NCBI RefSeq assembly: GCF_018742245.1
Contig: NZ_CP036132.1
Location: 367,001-431,000 of the forward strand
Source: Bacillus mycoides
Lineage (GTDB): Bacteria > Bacillota > Bacilli > Bacillales > Bacillaceae_G
DNA length: 64,000 nucleotides
Reading direction: 5' to 3'
The notes under the pieces were generated by a model. The model worked only from the letters and a program-made list of their open reading frames with translations, was not told the DNA's origin and made no database searches. Below, in pieces: positions 8,351-17,451 of this stretch. Positions within the stretch are counted from its first letter, which is position 1. The number at the start of each line of letters is the position of its first letter. The position numbers were made by a program, and so were the translations under genes.

Positions 8351-9058
8351 ATGAAATATAAAAAAATAGTATATATCCTTCTCATATCGCTATTCATAGT
8401 CGGTTGTCAAAGTGAAGCGAGTAAAGCGAATAGTGTGGAAGAGTATATTCCACCGCATCTTATGAATGCGGAAGTGACGGCGGATATTATGACGATTGAG
8501 ATGGATCGTGATACCCGTAAAAAAGTAGAGGCTATTACTAAAAAAATGAGAGAGCATGTGGAAAATGATAGAGAATGGTATGTAAAATATATATCAGGGT
8601 ACATAGATAAACAGGTGAAGCCGTATCATCCGAATTTTGGTGTTACGGAAGAAGAATATAACTTCTTTAGGAACGCCGTTGAGAATAGTAGTTTATCTAA
8701 TACAAGTGACGGAAAACTTCAATTTAAGCAAAAAAGTAACCATGAGATAGAAATTGTTTCAAGTAAAAACTTAGAGCTATTTCGAAATATAGTAATTGAT
8801 ACTGAGGAAAATATAGTAAAAACTTCGTTTGGAGAATGTCAGTATGTTGGAGAAGAAAAAACATCTTTGGAACAAAAGATAACGGGGCCCTGGCATGGCA
8901 AGCAATGGATGCTAAAAGAACGAAATTTAATTTATATATTTTCTTTGGGTAAGCTTGAAGGAGAGGATAAATCCATTATTGATATTTCAGTAAAAGGTAT
9001 ACACGAAGGAAAGCTTATTAGTAAAGAGGAAGTAATTGAATTCCGTTCTATTTCATAA
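8351..9058 (+). CDS. Lipoprotein, unknown function
   Basis: A 235-residue exported protein. The signal peptide ends in lipobox IVGC, followed by a mixed alpha/beta domain with no motif I can name; the C-terminal half has the periodic charged strands of a compact globular domain. The open frame starts six codons upstream, but GGAG sits 7 bases before ATG 8351, and the protein then begins MKYKK, a normal signal peptide start. It is monocistronic and ends in a strong bidirectional terminator. No enzymatic residues are recognisable. Confidence 0.75.
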   Translation: MKYKKIVYILLISLFIVGCQSEASKANSVEEYIPPHLMNAEVTADIMTIEMDRDTRKKVEAITKKMREHVENDREWYVKYISGYIDKQVKPYHPNFGVTEEEYNFFRNAVENSSLSNTSDGKLQFKQKSNHEIEIVSSKNLELFRNIVIDTEENIVKTSFGECQYVGEEKTSLEQKITGPWHGKQWMLKERNLIYIFSLGKLEGEDKSIIDISVKGIHEGKLISKEEVIEFRSIS

Positions 9059-9064
9059 AGAATC

Positions 9065-9103
9065 AAAAAAATCACCTTACTTAAAAGAGTAAGGTGATTT
9101 TTT
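9065..9103. terminator. Bidirectional terminator
   Basis: AAAAAATCACCTTAC pairs with GTAAGGTGATTTTTT around an 8-base loop, between the convergent lipoprotein and nupC genes. Confidence 0.92.
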
Positions 9104-9104
9104 A

Positions 9105-10301
9105 TTAAATAAACAATCCAGCGATTGTTGCAGATAAAATAGAAGCAAGTGTTGATGCAAATAGCATTTTCCAACCAAATTTAGATACGATGCTTCCTTG
9201 TTTTTCAGAAAGGGCACGGATTGTACCAACAATCGCACCAATTTGGCTAATACTTGCGAAGCTAATTAAGAATACTGTAACGATTCCAACTGTACGTGGA
9301 GATAATGTTGCAGCAGCGCCTTTTAAATCAAGGATTGCTACGAATTCATTTAAGACAATCTTCGTACCCATAATACCACCAGCTGGGATGATATCTTGAG
9401 TTGGAATACCCATTAAGAATGCGAATGGAGAAAGTATATAACCGAAGATTTGTTGTAAAGTAACAGCATATCCCATTGCACCTGAAGCGGCGCTAATTAC
9501 GTAGTTTACAACTTCCATAACACCAATGAAGGCAATCATTAATGCGGCAACGATACCAGCTACTTTTAACCCATCAAGCGCACCGTTAATCATAGCGCCG
9601 ATAAAGCTATCTCCGAATAAGCTTCTATCAAATTTTTGAATCACTTCGTCTTCTTTTTTCGTATCAACTGGTGTTAATAACGAACAAACGATTAAGCTTG
9701 AGAATAAGTTTAGCGGAAGAGCTGCTAATACATATTTCGCATCTAACATCATAACGTATGATGCTGTAACAGAAGCAGAAACGGAGCTCATTGCTGAACA
9801 ACAAATGATAAACATACGGTTTTTATTAAAATGCTGTAAATCGTTTTTAATAACGATTAACGCTTCACTTGAACCGAAGAATACAGAATTTACTGCGTGG
9901 AATGATTCAACGCGTGGTAAACCAGTAATTTTTGAAAGTGCACCGCCGACAATACGAACGATGAATGGTAAAACACCTAAATAACTAAAGATAGAAAGTA
10001 GTGCTGAGAAAAATACGATAATTAGTAATACGTTTAAGAAAAAGACAAAATCTCTTTGAATTCCATTAAAGAGAAAATCGACACCTGTCGTACCAAGTTT
10101 AATTAGTTTGTTGAAAACTTTACTAATGAAGATGATAATTTGCTGTCCGATCTTTGTGCCAAACATAAACCAACCGATTAAAATTTGGAAACTAATCATA
10201 ATAGCAATTGCACGGAAGTTGATTTTACTTCTATTGTTTGACAAAGCAAAGCATAAACCTAAAACGACAAGAATACCGATAATGCTCATTACATATTGCA
10301 T
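9105..10301 (-). CDS. nupC: NupC-type concentrative nucleoside transporter
   Basis: A 398-residue membrane protein of the CNT family, which imports nucleosides with protons or sodium. Family features are an N-terminal helix pair, the gate domain and the substrate-site segments GLPRVESFHAVNSVFFGSSEALI, SAMSSVSASVTASYVMML and GIPTQDIIPAGGIMGTKIVLNEFVA. ATG 10301 has AAAGGGG at correct distance. A guanine riboswitch with its terminator lies upstream on the same strand, so the transporter should be shut off when guanine or hypoxanthine is plentiful, which implies purine nucleosides as physiological substrates. Confidence 0.93.
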   Translation of the reverse strand: MQYVMSIIGILVVLGLCFALSNNRSKINFRAIAIMISFQILIGWFMFGTKIGQQIIIFISKVFNKLIKLGTTGVDFLFNGIQRDFVFFLNVLLIIVFFSALLSIFSYLGVLPFIVRIVGGALSKITGLPRVESFHAVNSVFFGSSEALIVIKNDLQHFNKNRMFIICCSAMSSVSASVTASYVMMLDAKYVLAALPLNLFSSLIVCSLLTPVDTKKEDEVIQKFDRSLFGDSFIGAMINGALDGLKVAGIVAALMIAFIGVMEVVNYVISAASGAMGYAVTLQQIFGYILSPFAFLMGIPTQDIIPAGGIMGTKIVLNEFVAILDLKGAAATLSPRTVGIVTVFLISFASISQIGAIVGTIRALSEKQGSIVSKFGWKMLFASTLASILSATIAGLFI

Positions 10302-10420
10302 GTAGTTGCCCCTTTCAGAAGTTCGTATAAAGTTTTTACATAAAACGCTCGTTATATTACTAAAAATAAAGTAATGGAGGTTTCATGTCATACGTAAGAT
10401 GTCTGACCTTTTTGAAAAAT

Positions 10421-10486
10421 AAAAAAAGACCCCTATGGATTCACTTTCATCTATAAGAGAAAGCTAATCAATAGGAGTCTTTTTTA
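10421..10486 (-). terminator. Riboswitch-controlled terminator of nupC
   Basis: A long imperfect hairpin (about 28 bases per arm with about 4 mismatches) ends on the minus strand in a run of seven T followed by ATTTTT. It lies 3' of the guanine aptamer and 5' of nupC, as expected for a premature terminator formed when ligand is bound. Confidence 0.85.
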
Positions 10487-10510
10487 TACATAGGCTAATA
10501 TTCATTAGTT

Positions 10511-10584
10511 TTCCCCATAGTCCAGCAATTTAAGGTTGCCGGGTAGAAACTCTCGATCCATATTATCGACTATATATGAGGTAA
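10511..10584 (-). ncRNA. Guanine (purine) riboswitch aptamer
   Basis: Read on the minus strand, the segment shows the purine aptamer landmarks: P1 CCTCAT pairing with ATGGGG, ATATA in J1/2, the J2/3 block GTTTCTACCCGGCA..., TTAAAT in loop 3, and GGACTATGGGG closing P1. The base before TATG in J3/1 is C (GACTATG), the discriminator for guanine/hypoxanthine; adenine riboswitches have U there. The downstream terminator at 10421-10486 makes this an OFF switch for nupC. Confidence 0.95.
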
Positions 10585-10720
10585 CATCGTCCGTATTAAA
10601 TTAGTAGTAGCGTAACATTACTAGAGAAGTATCGTCAATAGCTTTTTTTCTTCCAATAGAAATAGACCATATAAGTATGATAAAATGTAACGCAGTGTTA
10701 TGAAAAAGAGAGGTCGGAAA

Positions 10721-12097
10721 ATGAGTACAAAAATGACGCCACCAGTTGAAAAAAACGAGTTTATAGATGTAGTGTTTGAAGATTTAACACACGATGGTGC
10801 CGGTGTTGCGAAAGTGAAGGGATATCCTATTTTCGTAAAAAACGGATTACCAGGTGAGGAAGCGCAAATTAAAATTATTAAAGTGAAGAAAAACTTCGCG
10901 TTTGGTCGTTTAATGAAGCTTCATCAAGAAAGTCCATATCGTAAAGATGCAGAATGCCCCGTGTACAACGAGTGCGGAGGTTGTCAACTTCAGCACTTAA
11001 CATACGAAGGACAATTAAAAGCGAAAGAAAAACAAGTACGTGACGTTATGCAGCGCATCGGTGGACTAAGCGATGTTCCTGTTCATCCTGTACTGGGCAT
11101 GAAGAACCCGTGGGTATACCGTAATAAAGCACAAGTACCAATTGGAGAACGCGAAGGTGGACTTGTAGCTGGTTTCTATCGTCAAGGAACGCATGACATC
11201 ATTAATATGGAATCATGCTTAATTCAGGCGGAAGAAAACGATACATTAATTCAAGAAGTAAAACGCATTTGTGAAAAGCACGGTATCTCGGCTTACAATG
11301 AAGAGCGTAACAAAGGAACACTTCGCCACGTAATGGCTCGCTACGGACAAGTAACAGGGGAAATTATGCTTGTCTTCATTACACGTACAGCTGAACTGCC
11401 AAATAAAGAAGCAATCATTGAAGAAATCGCAGCGAAATTCCCAGAAGTAAAATCGATTGTTCAAAACGTAAACACGAAACGTACAAACGTTATTTTCGGA
11501 GATAAGACGACAGTACTGTACGGATCAGAATATATTTATGACTTTATCGGTGACATTAAATTTGCGATTTCAGCACGTTCATTCTATCAAGTAAACCCAG
11601 AACAAACGAAAGTGCTATACGATAAAACGTTAGAATACGCAAAATTAAATGGTAACGAAACAGTAATCGATGCATATTGCGGAATCGGATCAATCTCTTT
11701 ATTCCTAGCGCAAAAAGCGAAAAAAGTATACGGTGTTGAAATCGTTCCAGAAGCAATCGAAGACGCAAACCGAAACGCAGCACTAAACAACATGACAAAT
11801 GCTGAATTTGGTGTAGGAGAAGCAGAAGTAGTCATTCCGAAATGGTACAAAGAAGGCGTAATTGCCGACACAATGGTCGTAGACCCACCGCGTAAAGGCT
11901 GTGATGAAGCATTACTAAACACAATCATCGATATGAAGCCAAAACGCGTCGTATACGTATCATGTAACCCAGCAACATTAGCACGCGACTTAAAAGTACT
12001 AGAAGAAGGCGGATATAAAACGCAGGAAGTACAGCCTGTTGATATGTTCCCGCATACGACTCATGTAGAGTGTGTGGCTTGGCTTAAGTTGGTATAA
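10721..12097 (+). CDS. rlmD: 23S rRNA (uracil-C5)-methyltransferase, RlmD/RlmCD type (TrmA/RumA family)
   Basis: A 458-residue SAM-dependent RNA m5U methyltransferase. An N-terminal TRAM domain (about 8-65) is followed by an iron-sulfur Cys cluster in [14 protein letters not shown], the RNA-binding insert, and a Rossmann domain with [24 protein letters not shown] and the catalytic Cys in [14 protein letters not shown]. subtilis YefA (RlmCD), of the same length, methylates U747 and U1939; it has a paralogue, YfjO, so the exact orthologue is not settled. The open frame begins at ATG 10700, but GAGAGG is 7 bases before ATG 10721, which I chose. Monocistronic with its own terminator. Confidence 0.88.
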   Translation: MSTKMTPPVEKNEFIDVVFEDLTHDGAGVAKVKGYPIFVKNGLPGEEAQIKIIKVKKNFAFGRLMKLHQESPYRKDAECPVYNECGGCQLQHLTYEGQLKAKEKQVRDVMQRIGGLSDVPVHPVLGMKNPWVYRNKAQVPIGEREGGLVAGFYRQGTHDIINMESCLIQAEENDTLIQEVKRICEKHGISAYNEERNKGTLRHVMARYGQVTGEIMLVFITRTAELPNKEAIIEEIAAKFPEVKSIVQNVNTKRTNVIFGDKTTVLYGSEYIYDFIGDIKFAISARSFYQVNPEQTKVLYDKTLEYAKLNGNETVIDAYCGIGSISLFLAQKAKKVYGVEIVPEAIEDANRNAALNNMTNAEFGVGEAEVVIPKWYKEGVIADTMVVDPPRKGCDEALLNTIIDMKPKRVVYVSCNPATLARDLKVLEEGGYKTQEVQPVDMFPHTTHVECVAWLKLV

Positions 12098-12098
12098 T

Positions 12099-12144
12099 AA
12101 AAAAGCAGTTGATATAGAAAAAATCTATACCATCTGCTTTTTGG
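12099..12144 (+). terminator. Terminator after the rRNA methyltransferase
   Basis: AAAAAGCAG...TATAG pairs with CTATA...CTGCTTTTT around a 7-base loop, with a few internal mismatches and a T tract. Confidence 0.75.
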
Positions 12145-12258
12145 TTTATAAAAATACCATTCAGCAACGATTTTAGTTAAAATAAATATTGCTGATTTTC
12201 ACAAATTATAAATTGAGAGTTTGAAGATGTATTCATAGTGAGAGGATTTGAATTTGAA

Positions 12259-13248
12259 ATGATAGATAATTTTTGGCGTGATTTACCACGACCATTTTTC
12301 GTACTTGCACCAATGGAAGATGTGACAGACGTTGTTTTCCGTCACGTAGTAAGTGAAGCTGGTCGCCCAGATGTATTTTTCACAGAGTTTACAAACTCGG
12401 ATAGCTATTGTCATCCAGAAGGTATGAAAAGTGTACGTGGCCGTTTAATTTTTACAGAAGATGAACAGCCAATAGTGGCGCATATTTGGGGAGATAATCC
12501 TGAATATTTCCGTCAAATGAGTATTGGTATGGCAGAGCTAGGATTTAAAGGCATCGATATTAATATGGGCTGCCCTGTACCGAATGTAGCATCAAGAGGA
12601 AAAGGTAGTGGCCTTATTCTACGTCCAGACGTTGCGGCAGAACTTATTCAAGCAGCAAAAGCGGGCGGACTACCTGTCAGCGTAAAAACACGACTTGGCT
12701 TTAAAGAGTTAAGTGAGTGGGAGGATTGGTTAACGCACATTTTTAAACAAGATATTGCGAACCTTTCTATTCATTTACGTACAAGAGAAGAAATGAGCCA
12801 AGTAGATGCGCACTGGGAACTAATTCCGGAAATTAAAAAATTACGTGACCGCATTGCACCAAATACGCTAATAACAATCAACGGAGACATTCCTGACCGT
12901 CAAACTGGAATGGAACTTGCTGAAAAATACGGTATTGATGGCGTTATGATCGGACGAGGAATCTTTAAAAATCCATTTGCTTTCGAAAAAGAGCCAAGAG
13001 AACATAGCAGTAAAGAACACCTTGATCTTCTAAGACTACAGCTTGATCTTCAAGATCAATATGCAGAAGTACTACCACGCTCAATCACAGGGCTTCATCG
13101 CTTCTTCAAAATTTATGTAAAAGGCTTCCCTGGAGCTGCTGAACTAAGAAATCAATTGATGAACACGAAATCGACTGATGAAGTGCGTGGGTTGCTTGAT
13201 AAGTTTGAGGGTAGTGTTGATAAGGATGGGGATAGTGAAACGGTGTAA
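12259..13248 (+). CDS. tRNA-dihydrouridine synthase (Dus family)
   Basis: FMN-dependent TIM-barrel enzyme that reduces uridines in tRNA to dihydrouridine. About 329 residues. Visible are the FMN-site start [11 protein letters not shown], the active-site Cys in [18 protein letters not shown] (about 105), the RNA-side segment [10 protein letters not shown], and the phosphate-binding ends INGDIPD and [12 protein letters not shown]. It belongs to the Dus branch with a longer N-terminus than B. subtilis DusB/YacF. Start choice is uncertain: GTG 12238 has no ribosome site, while ATG 12259 has GAGAGGA 13 bases upstream, rather far. Monocistronic; the next 360 bases hold a bcr-like repeat. Confidence 0.88.
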   Translation: MIDNFWRDLPRPFFVLAPMEDVTDVVFRHVVSEAGRPDVFFTEFTNSDSYCHPEGMKSVRGRLIFTEDEQPIVAHIWGDNPEYFRQMSIGMAELGFKGIDINMGCPVPNVASRGKGSGLILRPDVAAELIQAAKAGGLPVSVKTRLGFKELSEWEDWLTHIFKQDIANLSIHLRTREEMSQVDAHWELIPEIKKLRDRIAPNTLITINGDIPDRQTGMELAEKYGIDGVMIGRGIFKNPFAFEKEPREHSSKEHLDLLRLQLDLQDQYAEVLPRSITGLHRFFKIYVKGFPGAAELRNQLMNTKSTDEVRGLLDKFEGSVDKDGDSETV

Positions 13249-13425
13249 CTTTTGAAAGTTAGAGGGGATAGGAGATAGCGATTTTATGAGCGTTTGTTTC
13301 ATTTTAATTAAGGTGATCCGTATCATAAGTAAGTGAGGTATTCTATGTAAAATAAGGACAAGACAAGAATACAGGAGAAAATTGAAAATGGCAGGTTGGT
13401 CTTGATTTTCACTCATATTATCATG

Positions 13426-13584
13426 TTTATCCCGCTACTTGTGGACAGTAAAACTCCCACCTCAAGATTCGGCTGGAGCAAAGAACTTAGGTGGGAGATC
13501 CACTACCCGTAAACGTCCGATTGGTGAGGGCTGATAATCAGTGGGGGATGAAGAAAACCCCCACTGATTAAAGTTTCACTTTAT
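13426..13584. repeat. bcr1-like intergenic repeat, copy A (full-size)
   Basis: A 159-base element bounded by TTTAT at both ends. It holds a 5' hairpin (CTCCCACCT/AGGTGGGAG), a conserved core CGTCCGATTGGTGAGGGCT, and a 3' hairpin with a 12-base stem AATCAGTGGGGG/CCCCCACTGATT, then AAAGTTTCACTTTAT. Two shorter relatives lie at 51772 and 63783. Size, TTTAT ends and structure fit the bcr1 elements of the B. cereus group; the name is from memory. The intergenic space before it (13249-13425) shows no supported gene. Confidence 0.82.
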
Positions 13585-13615
13585 TTAATTATGCCTATAA
13601 TTGGAGGCTATGTGA

Positions 13616-15634
13616 ATGTTAAGTGATCAGACGAGATATTCTAGGCTCGCGAATATAACAAAAATAATAAATACAAAATTAGAACTACGTGAAGTATTGC
13701 AGCGTGTAACAATGGCGATATCAGAGGAGATTGTTAGGTGCAACGCTGTTGGAATTTATTTACCCCAGGAAGATGGAACATTTAGAGGGTTTGCAGGAAA
13801 ACCAGAGACCATAAATGGCGTAACGCTCGATACTCAGGTAATTGATCCTGAAATAGACTTACTGGCAAAAGAAGTTATTGAAACCAAAAAAAACATCTAT
13901 ATCCCTGATACCTCAAAGGATCATCGGCCGGATCCAAGACCAGTTGATGCGTTCAAAATTAAGTCCTTATTAGCCCTGCCTATCTCATTTGGACAAGAGT
14001 TATTTGGTCTGGTTTTTTTATTTGATTATGGAACTCCAATGAACTTAACAGATTCAGAAATTCAAAGTGTTGAAGCTTATGTAAATATGGCTGCGGTCGC
14101 AATTCAAAATGCAAATAATTTAACACAAAAGGAAAACCTTATTGCCGAGAAGCAGCTGTTACTAAATGTTACCCGTGATTTATCAATGTGTTCCTCGATA
14201 CAGGAGAGTTTTGATAAATGTTTTTTTTACTTAGGACAGATTTTAGAGAGTAAAAACATGGCTGCCCACCTTTTAGACCCGCTAGACAAAACAACGATTA
14301 AAACAACGAAGTTAAGCAAGGACTGTGATTGGACAGAAGCGGATTGGATGGAGAAAAGCTATGAAGCCAAGATCCAAGAGGTTATTCAAACAAAAAATAT
14401 AGATAGTAAGGGTCTACTGATGATTCCATTGGTTTCAATGGGAGAAATATTAGGGGTAATCGTCGTTGGCAAAGAGGGAAAAGCTCACAATTACGATACT
14501 TCCCAAATTCAACTGGCAAAATCTATCGTTGATGCCACAGCTCCTACGTTTTCAAACTTGTTATATATGGATCAACTTGAAAGTATGGTGGAAGAGCGAA
14601 CGAGAGAACTAGCTGCTGCTAATGAAAAAGTTACAAGTGTGATTGAAATTATTACGGATGGATTCTTTACTTTGAATAATAAATGGGAATTCACGTACGT
14701 AAATAAGCATCAATATTTTCCACAAAGAAAAACAGCAAAAGATGTATTAGGTAAGAATATATGGGAGGTTTTCCCGAGTAGCGTCGACGCAGTTATGTAT
14801 AAGGAATTTCATCGTGCAATGTCAGAGCGAACTACAGTTCATTTCGAATTTTTTTCTATCTCTGATGAATATTGGCACGAAGTTATTGCATACCCGTATG
14901 ATGATGGTATTTGTTGTATTTTTAAAAACATAACGGAAAAAAAGCAATATGAGCAGGAATTGAAAAGGTTATCCAACATAGATTTAATAGGGCAAATGGC
15001 AGCAGGTATCAGCCATGAGATTAGAAATCCAATGACAACAGTACGAGGATTTTTGCAGTTATTAAAAGAAGAGAACACCTATGAGAAACAGAATAAGTAC
15101 TTTAATTTAATGATTGAAGAACTTGACCGTGCCAATTCTATTATTACTGAATTTCTCTCGATAGGTAATACAAAGAAATCGGATTTGCAGATGTTAGATT
15201 TAAATGCAATTATCCACGATATTATTCCTTTAATAAAGATTGATACGTATAATCAAAATAAATATATTCAAGTCGATACAAATGATATTCCGGAATTATT
15301 TTTAAATCGTAATGAGATACGACAATTATTAATAAACCTATACCGTAATGGCTTAGAGGCGATGAGCACAGGGAAAGTTCTAACCATTAGCACCTACAAG
15401 GAAGGTCAAAATTGTGTGGTGCTTGCAGTGCGGGATCAAGGGAAAGGTATCAGGCCTGAAGTGTTAGAGAAACTGGGTACTCCATTTTACACAACCAAAG
15501 ATAATGGAACTGGACTGGGGTTAGGTATATGTTATGCCATTTCTGCCCGTCATAATGCAAAAATAGAAATTCAAACAGGATCGGAAGGCACTACCTTTTT
15601 TGTTAAATTTAATTATGAAAATAATGAACAATAA
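13616..15634 (+). CDS. GAF-GAF-PAS sensor histidine kinase
   Basis: A soluble 672-residue sensor kinase without membrane segments. Two GAF-like domains (about 15-165 and 180-325), a short coiled linker, a PAS domain (about 340-450), then HisKA with the phospho-accepting His in ISHEIRNPM (about 466) and a HATPase_c domain with N box LINLYRNGLEAM, G1 DQGKGI and G2 GTGLGLGI. The kinase core resembles Bacillus sporulation kinases that feed Spo0F, but no response regulator is adjacent, so it is an orphan. GGAGG lies 8 bases before ATG 13616, just 3' of a bcr-like repeat. Signal and partner are unknown. Confidence 0.9.
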   Translation: MLSDQTRYSRLANITKIINTKLELREVLQRVTMAISEEIVRCNAVGIYLPQEDGTFRGFAGKPETINGVTLDTQVIDPEIDLLAKEVIETKKNIYIPDTSKDHRPDPRPVDAFKIKSLLALPISFGQELFGLVFLFDYGTPMNLTDSEIQSVEAYVNMAAVAIQNANNLTQKENLIAEKQLLLNVTRDLSMCSSIQESFDKCFFYLGQILESKNMAAHLLDPLDKTTIKTTKLSKDCDWTEADWMEKSYEAKIQEVIQTKNIDSKGLLMIPLVSMGEILGVIVVGKEGKAHNYDTSQIQLAKSIVDATAPTFSNLLYMDQLESMVEERTRELAAANEKVTSVIEIITDGFFTLNNKWEFTYVNKHQYFPQRKTAKDVLGKNIWEVFPSSVDAVMYKEFHRAMSERTTVHFEFFSISDEYWHEVIAYPYDDGICCIFKNITEKKQYEQELKRLSNIDLIGQMAAGISHEIRNPMTTVRGFLQLLKEENTYEKQNKYFNLMIEELDRANSIITEFLSIGNTKKSDLQMLDLNAIIHDIIPLIKIDTYNQNKYIQVDTNDIPELFLNRNEIRQLLINLYRNGLEAMSTGKVLTISTYKEGQNCVVLAVRDQGKGIRPEVLEKLGTPFYTTKDNGTGLGLGICYAISARHNAKIEIQTGSEGTTFFVKFNYENNEQ

Positions 15635-15712
15635 CCTCATTTAGATTCGTTACGGTGAACCGTACCACAAATATTCATGTTTGAGTTGCCCACTAAATTA
15701 GAGTTGCATAAA

Positions 15713-15755
15713 AAGAAATGGACAAACCTATATCAGGTTAGTCCATTTTCAAGTG
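15713..15755. terminator. Hairpin between convergent transcripts
   Basis: AAATGGACAAACCT pairs with AGGTTAGTCCATTT with a single mismatch and a 5-base loop. On the minus strand it is followed by TTTCTTTTT. It could end the kinase transcript and the minus-strand transcript carrying the 34-codon frame at 15900. Confidence 0.65.
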
Positions 15756-15795
15756 TGTTAACTAATAGTAAATCCCCATCCGTAATTTCGCACGA

Positions 15796-15900
15796 TTAGC
15801 CCATCCTTTTTTGCTGTTTTAAAATCCTCCCCAAAAGCATTAATCCACCTAAGACTACAAAACCAACCTCTAAAATGTTAAAGTAGTAACTTAACGACAT
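15796..15900 (-). CDS. Possible 34-residue single-span membrane peptide
   Basis: A short frame from ATG 15900 encodes a peptide whose middle, EVGFVVLGGLMLLGRIL, is a clean membrane helix, followed by a basic tail KQQKRMG. A terminator-like hairpin lies about 40 bases downstream on the same strand. Against it: no recognisable ribosome site before the ATG. The positive-inside hydrophobic pattern is typical of real small membrane proteins, so I list it at low confidence; a decayed gene end is the alternative. Confidence 0.3.
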   Translation of the reverse strand: MSLSYYFNILEVGFVVLGGLMLLGRILKQQKRMG

Positions 15901-15954
15901 TAATTTACACATGCTAAAAGCATTACTATATTCAACATTTCAGGAGGAAAACCA

Positions 15955-16485
15955 ATGGCAATGAGCAACAACGATATATTAAAAAGAGTAAGATATGCTA
16001 TGGATATAAAAGATATAGATATGGTGGAAATATTTAATCTTGGTGGCATTGAAGTAACGAAAGAGGACGTACTTGATATGCTTACAAGAGTAAAGAGAAG
16101 TCCACAACACGAAGCGGAAGATGCTGATGTAATCGAAGATGAGTACGTACTAACATGCGATATGATGATGTTAGAGTCATTTTTAAATGGATTTATTATT
16201 TTAAAAAGAGGAAAGCAAGATCCGAAACCAGGGCAACCTGCGGGACAAGCTGCACCTTTACGAAGCAATGAAAGTGCCAATAACCTTCTTTTAAAGAAAA
16301 TGAAAATCGCACTATCTTTAACGAGTGAGGATGTGCTTGATATATTAGACAGCGTAGGAGTCATCGTAACAAAAGGAGAGTTAGGCGCTTTATTAAGAAA
16401 AAAAGGCCATAAGCATTACAAAGAGTGCGGCGATAGATACGCAAGGAATTTCATTAAGGGATTGGCTGTAAAGTATAGAGGATAA
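15955..16485 (+). CDS. DUF1456 protein (YehS-like)
   Basis: A 176-residue protein made of two tandem DUF1456 repeats: NNDILKRVRYAMDIKD...DMLTRV at about 4-45 and NLLLKKMKIALSLTSEDVLDILDS at about 105-150. Each unit is an all-alpha module that resembles a small DNA- or nucleotide-binding helical domain; E. coli YehS is the named relative. No function is established. The linker between the units (about 75-100) is Gly/Pro/Gln rich. AGGAGG lies 7 bases before ATG 15955. A terminator follows. It is divergent from the tentative small gene at 15900. Confidence 0.85.
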   Translation: MAMSNNDILKRVRYAMDIKDIDMVEIFNLGGIEVTKEDVLDMLTRVKRSPQHEAEDADVIEDEYVLTCDMMMLESFLNGFIILKRGKQDPKPGQPAGQAAPLRSNESANNLLLKKMKIALSLTSEDVLDILDSVGVIVTKGELGALLRKKGHKHYKECGDRYARNFIKGLAVKYRG

Positions 16486-16519
16486 TAAGTTTGTTAAAAC
16501 AGTAAATGATATAATAGGT

Positions 16520-16552
16520 AGAGTAGGACGATTGTAGCCTACTCTTTTTTAT
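16520..16552 (+). terminator. Terminator of the DUF1456 gene
   Basis: An 8-base stem AGAGTAGG/CCTACTCT with a 10-base loop is followed by six or more T. Confidence 0.8.
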
Positions 16553-16591
16553 TGGTAAAAATAATTATGAACGAATACGTTAGGTGATGAA

Positions 16592-17299
16592 ATGGTACAT
16601 ACATATTTGGGTGAGACAATTAATTTTCATATAACTTATAAGAAGAAAAAATCAGTACGTCTTTTTGTAGATTCTTACGGAAATGTTGAGGTGCAAGCTC
16701 CGAAAGGGACACCTGTTGAATACTTAGTCCAGTTGCTAGAGGAGAAATGGGATTGGATTCAGAAAACACGTAAGGAAATGCAGGAGCGGGCGCTTGGACC
16801 ACAGGAAAAGGATTATGATCAAGGAGAGGGCTTTCTGTATTTAGGGAGTACGTATCCGATACAGATTTCTCAAGATGCAAGTATTACGCAAGACAATGCA
16901 GTGTTTGAAGGGGATAAGCTACACATTTATGTGAATGAGCTTAAGGATGAGAAAATACAACAAGCTTTAAAACGTTTTTACTATAAACAGTGCAAGGCAT
17001 TAGTAGAAAAGAGTATTAAAGCACATCAAAGCAACTTTAAAACAAAGCCTCGTTCTATTCGTATTACAGATAGTAGTCGTACGTGGGGAACTTGTGATTC
17101 AAATCTACAACTAACATTCAATTGGAAGCTAGCGATGGCACCACAGCAGGTAATTGACTATGTAGTTGTTCATGAAATGTGTCATATGGTTCATTTAAAT
17201 CATGATCGATCTTTTTGGCGTCTTGTTGGGAAGATAATGCCTGATTATAAGGAAATGGAAAACTGGTTAGCGTTATCGAGTTGGAAGATGACGGTTTAG
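16592..17299 (+). CDS. YgjP-like zinc metallopeptidase-domain protein (DUF45)
   Basis: A 235-residue protein of the YgjP/WLM-SprT-related gluzincin group. The zinc motif HEMCHMVHLNHDRSFW lies near residues 190-205 (HExxH plus a downstream His), preceded by the family signatures RITDSSRTWGTCDSN and LTFNWKLAMAP. The N-terminal half is the beta-rich YgjP domain. Some members are paired with type I restriction systems, but none is present here. The ATG start has only a weak AGGTGA ribosome site. Enzymatic substrate is unknown. Confidence 0.85.
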   Translation: MVHTYLGETINFHITYKKKKSVRLFVDSYGNVEVQAPKGTPVEYLVQLLEEKWDWIQKTRKEMQERALGPQEKDYDQGEGFLYLGSTYPIQISQDASITQDNAVFEGDKLHIYVNELKDEKIQQALKRFYYKQCKALVEKSIKAHQSNFKTKPRSIRITDSSRTWGTCDSNLQLTFNWKLAMAPQQVIDYVVVHEMCHMVHLNHDRSFWRLVGKIMPDYKEMENWLALSSWKMTV

Positions 17300-17333
17300 T
17301 AATGCGCTTTATATAAGTTGCGATTATTGTAAA

Positions 17334-17385
17334 TATTTGTCGGTAAGTCGATATATTTCGAAAATCGCTGATATAATTTCATTCA
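17334..17385. repeat. Second intergenic repeat family, copy 1
   Basis: This stretch matches 23488-23535 closely: TTTGTCG(G/T)TAAGTCGATATAT, then a variable 10-12 bases, then GCTGATATAATTTCA or GCGATATAATTTCA. It is distinct from the bcr1-like repeats. It follows the YgjP-like gene and is noncoding. Confidence 0.7.
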
Positions 17386-17412
17386 CCATAGAATCGTTCA
17401 GTGAGGAGAACG

Positions 17413-17442
17413 AAAAAAGGAAGGGATACCCCTTCCTTTTTT
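17413..17442. terminator. Bidirectional terminator
   Basis: AAAAAAGGAAGGG pairs exactly with CCCTTCCTTTTTT around a 4-base loop, between convergent genes. Confidence 0.92.
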
Positions 17443-17451
17443 CCATATAGA

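Noticed and set aside
15900..16364. A 154-codon minus-strand open frame opposite the DUF1456 gene
   Set aside because: It mirrors a well-supported plus-strand gene with a perfect ribosome site; its protein is a Ser/Ile/Leu-rich antisense shadow without any motif.
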